Shown piece after piece: positions 9,546 through 17,545 of a stretch of DNA of 64,000 nucleotides. Source of the stretch: Verrucomicrobiia bacterium (GTDB lineage: Bacteria > Verrucomicrobiota > Verrucomicrobiia > JABWAM01). The notes under the pieces were generated by a model. That model saw only the letters and a program-made list of their open reading frames with translations, was not told the DNA's origin and did not search any database. Position numbers and translations under genes: made by a program. Positions within the stretch are counted from its first letter, which is position 1. Each line of letters begins with the position of its first letter. The stretch lies in contig JAQUAF010000003.1 of assembly GCA_028687435.1 (NCBI GenBank), positions 1 through 64,000 of the forward strand, given 5' to 3'.

Positions 9546-9764
9546 ATGACCTATATTGGAAAAGTTGCCAACGGAACTGTGGTGCTGCCGCCTGAAGTCC
9601 ATCTGCCCGAAGGGATTAAAGTGGAGGTTACTCCCTTGGTGACCAAACAGGAAGCGGAGGACTTCACCGAAGGAATCCTTCAGATCGCCAAGCGAGTCCA
9701 AGGGCTGCCGTCGGATTTGGCGGAGAGACATGACTTCTATCTGCATGGGCATTTTCAGAAATGA
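9546..9764 (+). CDS. Small antitoxin-like protein paired with PIN toxin
   Basis: This 72-residue protein opens MTYIGKVANGTVVLPPEVHLPEG, a beta-hairpin pattern like the DUF104/AbrB-type antitoxins found before PIN toxins. The C-terminal part is acidic and helical, the usual toxin-binding half. The frame stays open upstream to 9453, but the ATG at 9546 matches the family start. Its stop overlaps the toxin start in an ATGA, the classic toxin-antitoxin arrangement. It probably represses its own promoter in the 89 nt after the 489-aa gene. Confidence 0.7.
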   Translation: MTYIGKVANGTVVLPPEVHLPEGIKVEVTPLVTKQEAEDFTEGILQIAKRVQGLPSDLAERHDFYLHGHFQK

Positions 9765-10162
9765 AAGCCGTCTTTGCAGATTCCTTCTTTTTTCTGGCGC
9801 TGATCAATATTTCCGATTCAGCCCACAGTCGGGCGGCTGAAATAAGTCGCAAATTAACCTGTCAACGTGTCACAACCGCCTGGGTTTTGACGGAAGTTGC
9901 GGATGCCTTGGCCCACGGCAAGAATCGCGCCGCCTTTTTGGATCTTCTTGCCTTTTTGAAACATAGCCCGTCTTTGACAATTCTTCCCCCTTCTCAAGAT
10001 TTGTTTGACCGGGGTGTCGAACTTTATGCCAGGCGACTCGACAAAGATTGGTCGCTCACGGATTGCATCTCGTTCGTCGTGATGGCGGATGAGGAAATCT
10101 CGGATGCGCTAACGGCTGACCGCCATTTCGAACAGGCGGGGTTCAATCTATTGCTCAAGTAG
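9761..10162 (+). CDS. vapC: PIN-domain ribonuclease toxin, VapC-like
   Basis: This 133-residue PIN-domain protein shows the expected acidic metal ligands: D7 (FADSFFFLAL), E45 (WVLTEVADAL), D101 (SLTDCISFVVM) and D120 (ALTADRHFEQAGF). PIN toxins cleave tRNA or rRNA when free of antitoxin. The length is normal and all catalytic residues are present, so it is probably active. It overlaps the antitoxin gene by 4 nt. This variety of PIN protein (FADSFFFLALIN...) is common in Planctomycetes, Cyanobacteria and relatives. Confidence 0.85.
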   Translation: MKAVFADSFFFLALINISDSAHSRAAEISRKLTCQRVTTAWVLTEVADALAHGKNRAAFLDLLAFLKHSPSLTILPPSQDLFDRGVELYARRLDKDWSLTDCISFVVMADEEISDALTADRHFEQAGFNLLLK

Positions 10163-10517
10163 TGGTGGCTCAGCAACGGTTGGGGGAGAATACATTGGAT
10201 AGGCGTCTGTTCCTGTTTGCCAAACAACTTACTTGATTTTCGGCGCGTGCCTCACGGAAAGATGACACCGTAGCCTGAGTTGTTCTGGCGGCGGCAAACC
10301 GTTGGCCGAGCTCCCTCCAAGGGGGGCGGGACAGGCCAACGGGTTGTGGGCAACTCGCAGAGTTGTCCAAGCCGACGGAAACAACTCACTCGATTTCCGG
10401 GGGGGGGCAGGGAGATGATTCATAATGGGCGTAATCCGTGCATTTGATTTTTTCCTTGGCGTCGATCACGGCCAAACGCGTTTCGATTTCCCGGATACGT
10501 TCGGAATTCATGCCTTT
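10163..10517. other. Non-coding, repeat-rich stretch after the toxin gene
   Basis: No intact gene is visible. It holds a 9-bp perfect stem (ccgttggcc 10299-10307 with ggccaacgg 10334-10342), a second short hairpin (caactc-gca-gagttg near 10350), and a block near 10243-10278 that resembles part of the repeat at 12385-12425. On the minus strand an ATG at 10511 opens a short coding-looking stretch (MNSERIREIETRLAVIDAKE...) that runs into a poly-C tract near 10400 and is lost, probably a gene remnant. Confidence 0.45.
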
Positions 10518-10778
10518 TCAGAAACATCGTCCCTGATCGCACCAATAGTGCCAGTCGGAAATGGTCTCTTGGGTGGTCGCATCAACCTTGACTCCCTCGA
10601 TTTGTTCCAAGGGAACGCCCAAAATTCGTCCCTGCCAATTGATTTTTACAGTCATTTCAGGCAGACCGTGGTCCCCATTGTCAACCATCCCAACGACCTT
10701 GATCATTTCTCCTTTTTTGAGAGGGTAAACGCCGGATTTGCAATGAACGACGATTAGGAAATCATCGCTTTGAAATCT
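10518..10778 (-). pseudogene. Remnant of a CcbP-like calcium-binding protein
   Basis: The minus-strand frame reads VYPLKKGEMIKVVGMVDNG, then WQGRILGVPLEQIEGV and ends ISDWHYWCDQGRCF. This is the layout I associate with the CcbP calcium-binding family (PF11535), which ends in a WHYW motif. The family needs about 20 residues before the internal ATG at 10706, but no ATG, GTG or TTG is found in frame there, so the 5' end seems lost. A 62-residue product from 10706 is the alternative. It sits among other gene fragments in the island. Confidence 0.5.
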
Positions 10779-10873
10779 TGCAAGTGCGGCGGTTGCCTGA
10801 CGGCTTTTTGTGGAAGGAATGGACGGATGGGGACTGGACTGAACGGCAAGTGGCCGCTGGCACTGTCAGTAAA

Positions 10874-10900
10874 AGTGTCAGTAAAAAGCGCGTGCGAGCA
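10874..10900 (+). repeat. Direct repeat, left copy, flanking the RhuM gene
   Basis: The stretch beginning tgtcagtaaaaa and ending gtgcgagcag recurs at 12365-12390 with two mismatches over 26 nt. The tgtcagtaaaa part is itself doubled just upstream (10864). The two copies bracket the RhuM-family gene. Confidence 0.75.
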
Positions 10901-11331
10901 GGGGAAAATAGTGGGAGAGCAGGCTTGAGTTTCAGAGGAAAAATGCGTAAATTGTGTCTTAAACAGGGAGAGCCGTAGGACGAATCCGACAGCCGGCTCC
11001 AGCCTCCAGAGGGAAATTTTCCCTCTGAACAGAGGTCTGGAACCCCGTCGGAAGTGGTCAAAAAAGGGATCTTCATCATAAACGGGGGCAGTCCTTTTTT
11101 CAGTCAGAAGGTTGTAGGTGTTCCATGCAAACCACCCGAACCTGTTCCTTGCCGGGGAGCAATTTGATAAATGAGATTTTCAGGGCCTGTCAGGAAATCC
11201 AAACACCTCACCGAGATTTGCCTCATCAATTTGCAGATTGCCCAACCAGACGATTATTGGCATGTTTCGCATGCTTTATCTTGCCGAAGTTCCTTCTCCA
11301 GATTGATTTTGTTGACGATTTTTTAAATGCC

Positions 11332-12345
11332 ATGAATCAGAAAAAACTGCCGGACAACCAGATTGCCGTTTTTCAGGCCCCTGATGGTTCGGTCAATATC
11401 GAGGTGCTGTATGCCAGGGAAAATATCTGGCTGCCGCAAAAGCGCATGGCTGAACTGTTTGGATGTTCAGCGGACAATATTTCCCTGCATTTGAAAAACA
11501 TCTTTGCGGACCGTGAATTGGAGGAAAAGTCAGTTTCCGAGGAATCCTCGGTAACTGCCTCCGATGGGAAAAAGTATCGCACAAAACTCTACAGCTTGGA
11601 AGCCATCATTGCTGTCGGCTATCGCGTGAATTCGGAAAGGGGCACCCAGTTCCGCCAGTGGGCGATTCGCATTCTGCAGAACTACATCCACAAGGGGTAT
11701 GCCATTGACAGTGACCGTTTCAAGTATGGCTCCCGCTTCAGCGCCCGCTTCTTCGACGAATTGCTCGAAGAAATCCGCGATATCCGCGCCAGCGAACGGA
11801 TGGCTTACCAGAAGATCACCGACATCTACGCCACATCCATTGATTATTCCGCCAAGGCTGAGGATACCCGGGAATTTTTTGCCACGGTTCAGAACAAGCT
11901 CCACTTTGCTATCACCGGCCAGACTGCCGCCGAAATCATCGCGCAACGGGCGGATAGTTCCAAACCGCACATGGGGTTGACCTCCTGGCGCAAGGGGCCG
12001 CGGGGCAAAATATTTCCGCCGGATGCGACTATCGCCAAAAACTACCTCAAAAAACCGGAGTTGGATCACCTGAACCGGATCGTCACGATGTACTTGGACT
12101 ACGCCGAACTGCAGGCTGTTCGGCAAAAGCCCATGACCATGAGGGACTGGATTACGAAGCTGAATGCTTTTTTGAAGTTTAGCGAATACGAGATTTTGAC
12201 GGATTCCGGCTCCATTAGTCACGAGGTTGCCAAAGAACTCGCCCTGAAAAAGTATGGGGAATTCAGGAAAAAGCAAGACGCCGAGTACATCTCTGACTTT
12301 GACCAGTTCCTGAAACAATTGCCCAAAAGTGGGAGCAAAACATAA
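11332..12345 (+). CDS. RhuM-family protein
   Basis: This protein of about 337 residues belongs to the virulence RhuM family, found in Salmonella SPI-3 and in many mobile islands. It opens MNQKKLPDNQIAVFQAPDGS and carries the family blocks ENIWLPQKRMAELFGC, NISLHLKNIF and YNLEAII-like LYSLEAIIAVGYRVNSERG. The N-terminal half looks like a KilA/Bro-type DNA-binding fold. The frame is open back to 11125, but the ATG at 11332 matches the conserved family start. Biochemical function is unknown. It lies alone between direct repeats of about 26 nt, consistent with arrival as a small mobile module. Confidence 0.85.
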   Translation: MNQKKLPDNQIAVFQAPDGSVNIEVLYARENIWLPQKRMAELFGCSADNISLHLKNIFADRELEEKSVSEESSVTASDGKKYRTKLYSLEAIIAVGYRVNSERGTQFRQWAIRILQNYIHKGYAIDSDRFKYGSRFSARFFDELLEEIRDIRASERMAYQKITDIYATSIDYSAKAEDTREFFATVQNKLHFAITGQTAAEIIAQRADSSKPHMGLTSWRKGPRGKIFPPDATIAKNYLKKPELDHLNRIVTMYLDYAELQAVRQKPMTMRDWITKLNAFLKFSEYEILTDSGSISHEVAKELALKKYGEFRKKQDAEYISDFDQFLKQLPKSGSKT

Positions 12346-12363
12346 GGTGGCTTTTGCGCTGCA

Positions 12364-12430
12364 TTGTCAGTAAAAAACGTGTGCGAGCAGCGCGTTGCCT
12401 CCAGGGAAAGATGACGCCATAGGCCCCAAA
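12364..12430 (+). repeat. Direct repeat, right copy, fused to a second repeat block
   Basis: The first 26 nt match 10875-10900 (24 of 26). The following block, gcgttgcctc...gggaaagatgac, resembles 10243-10278. The complete unit is therefore seen here, while its two halves are separated on the left side. Confidence 0.65.
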
Positions 12431-12435
12431 AACGC

Positions 12436-12831
12436 TTGCCAATATCCGGTGTTCCGCCAGAATCAGGGAATGAATCCAGCCATGCCGGCAATAATTTGGA
12501 GGTTTTCCGGTGTCCTGGCGACACCGTGCCGTTCGCGGAGGCGGCCGGGGTGACACATTGCGAATCTGAAGGCACCAGTTACACTTTCAACGCCGTGGGT
12601 TGTCCTTTTCCGCCACAGCAATACGTGGGCGGCGGCTTGGACGGGCTGAAGATTTCCTCGTTGCCGGACCCTGCCCGGACAATCGTGTTTTTGGATGCCG
12701 CAGTGTCGCATGGCTACTCGGAAAAATGGCATATCGGCGGCAAGGCCAATGTCTGTTTTGCGGATGGCCATGTGGTTTTCATGGATGCCCCCGGCGCCCT
12801 GGAAGGATCCGCCTATCGCTGGGCGCCTTGA
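12436..12831 (+). pseudogene. C-terminal fragment of an H-X9-DG type pseudopilin
   Basis: The frame carries LEVFRCPGDTVPF, then PDPARTIVFLDAAV and near its end NVCFADGHVVFMD. These are landmarks of the C-terminal half of type II secretion-like pseudopilins abundant in Planctomycetes and Lentisphaerae. The N-terminal cleavage/methylation segment (FTLxELLVV) is missing, so the gene is truncated at its 5' end, just after the direct repeat. An intact relative lies at 41884. Probably cut off by the event that brought in the RhuM module. Confidence 0.7.
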
Positions 12832-12939
12832 GCGGTGCGGGCGCTGGCGACAAAGGGACTGTGCAAGGGGCCGCCGAATTCCGGCGCTAAAATCTTCCTG
12901 TTTTGACCCAAACACGATCTTGCCATGGAGGGCTTTTGT

Positions 12940-13404
12940 TCATGGCGCCTGTTCTTCGTATTCCGCCCAGCAGGTTGAGGTTTCCCACACGCGAACCCGC
13001 ACCAAGCGGACCCCTTTGGACGGGATGGGTTTTTTGTGGCCGGATTTGGGGGCGCCTTTCAAAAGCTTTTTTACCTGGCAATAAATCATCCTGGCGACGA
13101 CCTCGCTGGTGGGGTCCTGGTTGTCGAAACCAATCACCCGGTTCCCGTAAACTTTTTTCAGCGTTTTGTACAGGGGATCCCGGGTGTTGATGCACATGCT
13201 GTGGTCCAGCGTGTCCAGGAATTCCTTGAGCGCGCTTTTCAGGACGGCAAAATCGCAGACCATGTCGTTCTTATCAAGCTTGCCGGACTCCAGAACCAGT
13301 TCGATTCGGCGCGAATGGCCGTGGGGAAAATGGCAGCCCCCCTTGTGTTTGGACAACATGTGTCCGTTTTCAACCTTGATGATTTTGCAGATGCGATATG
13401 GCAT
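12940..13404 (-). CDS. queD: 6-carboxy-5,6,7,8-tetrahydropterin synthase QueD
   Basis: QueD makes 6-carboxytetrahydropterin from dihydroneopterin triphosphate in the queuosine/7-deazaguanine pathway. The zinc ligands are visible as GHML and the HGH in CHFPHGHS, with the catalytic Cys beside them; the C-terminal ETSTCWAEY matches the family ETPT..A.Y. I start at the ATG at 13404 (MPYRICKIIKVENGHML), preceded by a GAAGGGAGA ribosome site, rather than at 13443. It lies downstream of queF and queC on the same strand. QueE is not in the window. Confidence 0.88.
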   Translation of the reverse strand: MPYRICKIIKVENGHMLSKHKGGCHFPHGHSRRIELVLESGKLDKNDMVCDFAVLKSALKEFLDTLDHSMCINTRDPLYKTLKKVYGNRVIGFDNQDPTSEVVARMIYCQVKKLLKGAPKSGHKKPIPSKGVRLVRVRVWETSTCWAEYEEQAP

Positions 13405-13523
13405 GGCCGGTCTCCCTTCTGTTTCGAGCGGGTCAACCCGCATTCTCCATCAAAAGATGAACTGTGCGGGTTGATCCAAAGGCGATGGCAATAACCGGTA
13501 GCCAAAACGTTTGCATAAGGCGA

Positions 13524-14234
13524 TCAAAACTTCCCGGCATCCGGCAGCCGGGCGGCCGGTTTTGGGGGGAGCGGCGAAGTGTCCAGATATTGTGTGGGAT
13601 CGGGCAGGCGGGCGTCCAGAAAAGCCTCCCTCCGTTCGACGCAGGTGCCGCAGGCGCCGCAATGGATCGCGCCGCCTTTGTAACAGGACCACGTTTGTGA
13701 GAAGTCAACGCCGAGATCGTGGCCGAGCCTGGCAATCCGGGCTTTGTCGAGGTGGATGAGCGGGCGCAAGATTTTGATGCCTGCGTAAGTGCCCAGCCGC
13801 ATCGCATCAGCCATGGACCGCATGAATTCCTCGCGGCAATCGGGATAGATGGCATGGTCCCCGGAATGGGCGGCGATCACAATCCCCTGCGCCCCGGCGC
13901 TCTCCGCAAAACCGCCGGCAATGGAAAGCATGATCCCGTTGCGAAATGGGACGACGGTTTGTTTCATCGAGGATTCCTCGTAGTGCCCGTCGGGGATGGC
14001 GCCGCCGCTTTCGAGCAGAGCCGACTTGAAAAGTTTTCCCATGAAATCCAGCCGGATCACCCTGTGTTCGATGCCCAGTCTGCGGCAATGATGCTCGGCA
14101 AAGGGGATTTCCCTGTCGTTATGCTTCGCCCCGTACCAGAAGCTCAGACCGGCCGCCACCGTATGTTCCCGGGCTGTCGCATAGAGCGCTGCAACCGAAT
14201 CCATTCCCCCGCTGACCAAGGCAACCGTGATCAT
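13524..14234 (-). CDS. queC: 7-cyano-7-deazaguanine synthase QueC
   Basis: QueC converts 7-carboxy-7-deazaguanine to preQ0 using ATP and ammonia. The N-terminal PP-loop SGGMDS (residues 8-13) and the C-terminal zinc-binding Cys cluster CGACGTC (in SCYKGGAIHCGACGTC) are intact, and 236 residues is the normal length. Its start overlaps the queF stop by ATGA, so the two are translationally coupled; queD follows about 120 nt later. The product preQ0 is the substrate of QueF, encoded next door. Confidence 0.93.
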   Translation of the reverse strand: MITVALVSGGMDSVAALYATAREHTVAAGLSFWYGAKHNDREIPFAEHHCRRLGIEHRVIRLDFMGKLFKSALLESGGAIPDGHYEESSMKQTVVPFRNGIMLSIAGGFAESAGAQGIVIAAHSGDHAIYPDCREEFMRSMADAMRLGTYAGIKILRPLIHLDKARIARLGHDLGVDFSQTWSCYKGGAIHCGACGTCVERREAFLDARLPDPTQYLDTSPLPPKPAARLPDAGKF

Positions 14235-14689
14235 GGGGGGGGGGACTGCCGGGGGAAGACAGCGCTTCCGCCGGCGCCTTCAGACGGGTGTTCAGCCGAA
14301 ATCGAAATGCCTATGCCGCCGCGGGGGGCAAATTCGGCCTTTACGATCAGCCGGCGGGGGTGGCAAGCCGCAACGAGGTCGTCCAGTATCCGGTTGGCGA
14401 TTTCCTCATTGAACCTGCGCTCGTTGCGGTAGGAGGCGAGATAGAATTTGAGGGCTTTGCTTTCCAGACAGGACTCATCGGGGATGTATTCGATGGAAAT
14501 CCTCCCGAAATCGGGCTGCCCCGTCACCGGGCAAAGCGAGGTGAAGTCGGCGCATTCAAAGCGGACCCAGTAATCCCTGCTTCGGTTCCGGTTGGGGAAT
14601 GTCTCCAGACGGGCATGGCTGGGGGACCCGGGAAGGGATGTCTCCGACCGGCCCAGCAGCGAAAGGCCCGCGTATTTCCTTCTTTTCAT
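14231..14689 (-). CDS. queF: NADPH-dependent 7-cyano-7-deazaguanine reductase QueF
   Basis: QueF reduces preQ0 to preQ1, the last free-base step before insertion into tRNA. This is the short unimodular form. The catalytic Cys (about residue 53) and Asp (about 60) are in FTSLCPVTGQPD, and LESKALKFYLASYRNE is the family substrate-binding block. I begin at the second ATG (MKRRKYAGLSLLGRSE) because the preceding residues are not conserved-looking; 14728 is the alternative. It is divergent from arsR. I see no preQ1 riboswitch in the short leader. Confidence 0.9.
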   Translation of the reverse strand: MKRRKYAGLSLLGRSETSLPGSPSHARLETFPNRNRSRDYWVRFECADFTSLCPVTGQPDFGRISIEYIPDESCLESKALKFYLASYRNERRFNEEIANRILDDLVAACHPRRLIVKAEFAPRGGIGISISAEHPSEGAGGSAVFPRQSPPP

Positions 14690-14780
14690 GCGCGGATCAT
14701 AGAAGATGGCGGGGGAATGTGGCAACACAGTTTATGACGCCTCCCGGCATGAAAAAACGGGACGCCGGTTTTTGATCATC

Positions 14781-14810
14781 TTGACATTTCGCCATTTGAC
14801 GAATTATAGT
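14781..14810 (+). promoter_or_regulatory. Sigma-70 type promoter for arsR, leaderless start
   Basis: A consensus TTGACA (14781-14786) is followed after 18 nt by TATAGT (14805-14810). The arsR ATG at 14817 begins only 6 nt after the -10 box, so the transcript should start at or next to the initiation codon. There is no ribosome binding site. An ArsR operator probably overlaps this promoter. Confidence 0.7.
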
Positions 14811-14816
14811 ATTGCC

Positions 14817-15194
14817 ATGCGTGAATTCATGAAGATTGCCAAGGCGCTGGCGGACGCAAACCGGGTGCGGGTGGCGCTGGCTTTGAAAAACGGGGAACTG
14901 TGCGTGTGCCAGATTTCGGCGTTGCTGGGGTTGGCGCCTTCCACAATTTCGAAACATCTTTCGATCCTGCACAACGCGGGATTGATTGAATCCCGAAAGA
15001 CGGAACGGTGGGTTTATTATCGTCTGCCGGGAAAGGAGGCGAAGCCGTCCGTCCGGGGTGCGCTGGAATGGGTGCGCCGGTCGTTGGGCGAGAGTTCGGG
15101 CGCGAAGGAGGATCGTGATAAGCTGAAAAGGATTTTGGAGGTTGAACCCTCGGTCATTTGCAGGCGGCAGATGAGGAAAGAGTTCTCGTCTTGA
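14817..15194 (+). CDS. arsR: ArsR/SmtB-family metalloregulator
   Basis: This winged-helix repressor of about 125 residues is expected to leave DNA when it binds arsenite or a related soft metal. The metal-binding ELCVCQI (C29, C31) sits in the position of the As(III)-sensing ELCVCDL of ArsR, followed by the recognition helix GLAPSTISKHLSILHNAGLI. It is the first gene of the permease-thioredoxin-DGC-CcdA cluster and probably controls it. The frame is open further upstream to 14706, but the promoter at 14781-14810 limits the start to 14817 or 14829. Confidence 0.9.
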   Translation: MREFMKIAKALADANRVRVALALKNGELCVCQISALLGLAPSTISKHLSILHNAGLIESRKTERWVYYRLPGKEAKPSVRGALEWVRRSLGESSGAKEDRDKLKRILEVEPSVICRRQMRKEFSS

Positions 15195-15225
15195 TGTTAA
15201 GGAATTTCAATGTTTGGTGGAAAAG

Positions 15226-15361
15226 GCGGTGCGGGAGCCCCGCTTGCGTGGCCAAAGCCACTTCCGCCTTCGCACGAGCGCTTCGGCGGGACAGGCCAGC
15301 GAGGCGACGGCCCGCCCTCCATTTGTCGCGAAATAAATGGAGGGCGGGGCTCCCGCACCGC
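15226..15361. repeat. Inverted-repeat element with 18-bp perfect arms
   Basis: The arm gcggtgcgggagccccgc at 15226-15243 is perfectly inverted at 15344-15361. An inner hairpin pairs gccctccattt (15314-15324) with aaatggagggc (15335-15345). A shorter copy with the same arms lies at 28411-28476. It fills most of the gap between arsR and the permease. Confidence 0.85.
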
Positions 15362-15472
15362 TTGCTGGTTTTCTGCATCGAGCGTCAAGCCGCCGCGATC
15401 CGGCGCGGCCTAATTTAACAATTTCTGTAATCGCACACGGCATTGGTTTGGAGCCCAAACCCAAAGGACATT

Positions 15473-16771
15473 GTGAACTGGAAAGAAGAATGGAAATCGC
15501 TGGTTTGGATTGCGGGGGCGTTTCTGGCGTGTTACTTCCTGCCAGTTGGGATTCCGCGTTTTGACCATGCCGTGACCGAGGCATTGGAACTGGTCAAGTG
15601 GTATGCGCGGGAGCATGTGGTTTTGTGTCTGGTTCCGGCGTTTTTCATTGCCGGGGCCATATCGGTTTTTGTCAGCCAGGAATCGGTGATGAAATATCTT
15701 GGCGCGCGGGCCAACAAGGCGCTGGCCTACGGGGTGGCGTCGGTTTCCGGGACTATTTTGGCGGTTTGTTCCTGCACGGTGCTGCCTCTTTTTGCGGGAA
15801 TCTGGAAGATGGGGGCGGGACTTGGCCCGGCCGCCACCTTTCTTTATTCCGGCCCCGCCATCAATGTGCTGGCGATCATCCTGACGGCTCGTGTTCTCGG
15901 ACTGGAAATCGGCATCGCCCGGGCGGTGGGCGCAATTGGATTCGGTGTGATCATCGGGCTCCTGATGCACCTGATTTTTCGAAAGGAAGAACAAGCCAAG
16001 GCGGATGCGCAGGCCCGGATGTCTCCTCCGGAAGTCAACCGTCCTCTTTGGAAAAACAGCCTTTATTTTGCCTCCATGGTGGGAATTTTGGTTTTTGCCA
16101 ATTGGGGCAAACCGTTGGATGAAACCGGCGTCTGGCATGCTGTTTGGACTTGGAAGTGGCCGATCGCCTCGCTTTGCGCGGCGGGTTTGGGTTTTTGTTT
16201 GGTCCGGTGGTTTGGAGTCACCCTCCTGGGGATGTCGCTTGTCGCGGTTCCACCGCTGGTTCTTGCGATTTTTCTCCCGAAAGATCCCCTGATTGCTTTT
16301 GTTGCGGGCGTGATTGGATTTTCAATCCTCACCAGCATGGATGGGGGCGAAACCGGCCAGTGGTTTTCATCCACTTGGACCTTTGCCAAACAAATTTTTC
16401 CATTGTTGCTTTGCGGGGTGTTGGCGTCGGGATTCCTGCTCGGGCGGGTTGGTTATGAGGGCATCATTCCATCCGGCTGGGTCGAGTGGGCGGTGGGGGG
16501 CAATTCGCTTCGGGCCAATCTGCTGGCCTCGGTTGTGGGGGCGTTCATGTATTTTGCGACCCTGACCGAGGTGCCAATCCTTCAGGGGCTTATGGGGGCG
16601 GGGATGGGCAAGGGGCCGGCGCTGGCCCTGCTTCTGGCGGGACCGGCCCTTTCGCTTCAGAGCATGCTGGTGATCAACCAGATCATGGGATTGAAAAAGA
16701 CCGCAGTGTATGTGTCCCTTGTGGTGGTCCTGTCCACAGCGGCCGGAATCCTTTATGGAGCTTTTTTTTGA
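15473..16771 (+). CDS. DUF318/ArsP-type permease
   Basis: This polytopic membrane protein of about 432 residues, with many hydrophobic segments, belongs to the DUF318 permease family, whose ArsP branch exports trivalent organoarsenicals. The family CSCTVLPLFAGI (Cys at about 99 and 101) followed by GPAATFLYSGPAINV is intact and is repeated in degenerate form near the C-terminus (LTEVPILQGLMGAGMGKGPALALLLAGPALS). The GTG at 15473 follows an AAAGGA ribosome site; the upstream TTG at 15443 has none. Position behind an ArsR with a CVC sensor supports metalloid export. Confidence 0.85.
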   Translation: MNWKEEWKSLVWIAGAFLACYFLPVGIPRFDHAVTEALELVKWYAREHVVLCLVPAFFIAGAISVFVSQESVMKYLGARANKALAYGVASVSGTILAVCSCTVLPLFAGIWKMGAGLGPAATFLYSGPAINVLAIILTARVLGLEIGIARAVGAIGFGVIIGLLMHLIFRKEEQAKADAQARMSPPEVNRPLWKNSLYFASMVGILVFANWGKPLDETGVWHAVWTWKWPIASLCAAGLGFCLVRWFGVTLLGMSLVAVPPLVLAIFLPKDPLIAFVAGVIGFSILTSMDGGETGQWFSSTWTFAKQIFPLLLCGVLASGFLLGRVGYEGIIPSGWVEWAVGGNSLRANLLASVVGAFMYFATLTEVPILQGLMGAGMGKGPALALLLAGPALSLQSMLVINQIMGLKKTAVYVSLVVVLSTAAGILYGAFF

Positions 16772-16816
16772 GGGATGAAGATGAGAAATCGGGATTTTTC
16801 AACAGAAGGATAAAAA

Positions 16817-17050
16817 ATGAAAAAACTGCAAGTGCTCGGAACGGGTTGTCCCAAATGCAAAAAGCTGGCCGAAAACGCCGAACAGGCGGCCAAAGAACTG
16901 GGAATGGAGTATCAACTGGAGAAGGTGACGAAAATCCAGGAGATCATGGCGTTTGGAGTCATGATGACTCCAGCGCTGGTGGTGGACGGGGTGGTGAAGG
17001 TGTCCGGAAAGGTTCCCGGCGCGGACGAAATCAAAAAGATGTTGCAATAA
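16817..17050 (+). CDS. Small thioredoxin-like redox-active disulfide protein
   Basis: This 77-residue glutaredoxin/thioredoxin-like protein has an N-terminal GTGCPKCKK active site (C11, C14) and a MMTPALVVDG block with the cis-proline. It matches the redox-active disulfide protein 2 family that typically follows DUF318 permeases. It is cytosolic, with no signal peptide. It may pass electrons to or from the permease or reduce an arsenical; this is inference from synteny. Confidence 0.88.
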   Translation: MKKLQVLGTGCPKCKKLAENAEQAAKELGMEYQLEKVTKIQEIMAFGVMMTPALVVDGVVKVSGKVPGADEIKKMLQ

Positions 17051-17058
17051 TTAATGCA

Positions 17059-17090
17059 GGCACTGAGGCACTTGGGCACTAAGGCACTGA
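17059..17090 (+). repeat. Four tandem 8-bp units GGCACTNN
   Basis: Four consecutive units (ggcactga, ggcacttg, ggcactaa, ggcactga) occupy the gap after the small thioredoxin gene. The degenerate last two bases resemble slippage-derived intergenic repeats. Confidence 0.8.
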
Positions 17091-17165
17091 GGAGGAATTT
17101 TACCGCTTGATAAAGAACCGCCAGGACGCCAGCAGTCTGACGATAAACAAAAAAAGGAGAAAAAC

Positions 17166-17543
17166 ATGAGTACGGAAAAGCAATGTGCGTGCGCAACCGC
17201 TCCCAAGTTGGTCTTCCCCTGTTCAGGGGCATCGGATGTGGGGGAGATCACCGATCGGGCCGCCCGGCAGTTGACGAAACGAGGGAAAGGCAGGATGTAT
17301 TGTCTCGCGGGCATCGGCGGTCATATTCCAGACATGATCGAAAACACGAAAAAAGCGGCAAAAATCCTTGTGATTGACGGGTGTCCGCAGGATTGCGCCC
17401 GAAAAACCATGGACCAGGGAGGCTTTTCCAAATTCGAATATCTGCGTCTTTCGGACATGGGATTGGAAAAGGGCAAGACTCTTCCCGATCACGAGAACAT
17501 CAGCAAGGTTGTGGCCAAGGGCGCCCAGATTTTGGAGTGTTGA
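17166..17543 (+). CDS. DGC-domain putative zinc/metal-binding protein
   Basis: This 125-residue protein belongs to the DGC family, named after the conserved Asp-Gly-Cys. It shows CACATAP at the N-terminus, FPCSGASDVGEI, MYCLAGIGGH and IDGCPQDCARKTM, giving several conserved cysteines suited to bind a soft metal or metalloid. It follows the small thioredoxin and ends 2 nt before the membrane thioredoxin. Homologues regularly sit in ArsR-permease clusters; the biochemical role is not established. Confidence 0.82.
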   Translation: MSTEKQCACATAPKLVFPCSGASDVGEITDRAARQLTKRGKGRMYCLAGIGGHIPDMIENTKKAAKILVIDGCPQDCARKTMDQGGFSKFEYLRLSDMGLEKGKTLPDHENISKVVAKGAQILEC

Positions 17544-17545
17544 TC

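Noticed and set aside
14690-14816. preQ1 riboswitch upstream of queF
   Set aside because: No H-type pseudoknot with an A-rich tail overlapping the ribosome site is visible in the short leader.
15226-15361. CRISPR or terminator interpretation of the repeat between arsR and the permease
   Set aside because: There is only one pair of inverted arms with no regularly spaced direct repeats, and no U-tract; the second copy elsewhere points to a dispersed element.
17059-17090. Direct-repeat binding site or CRISPR-like array
   Set aside because: The units are 8 bp with no spacers; better explained as a short tandem repeat from slippage.
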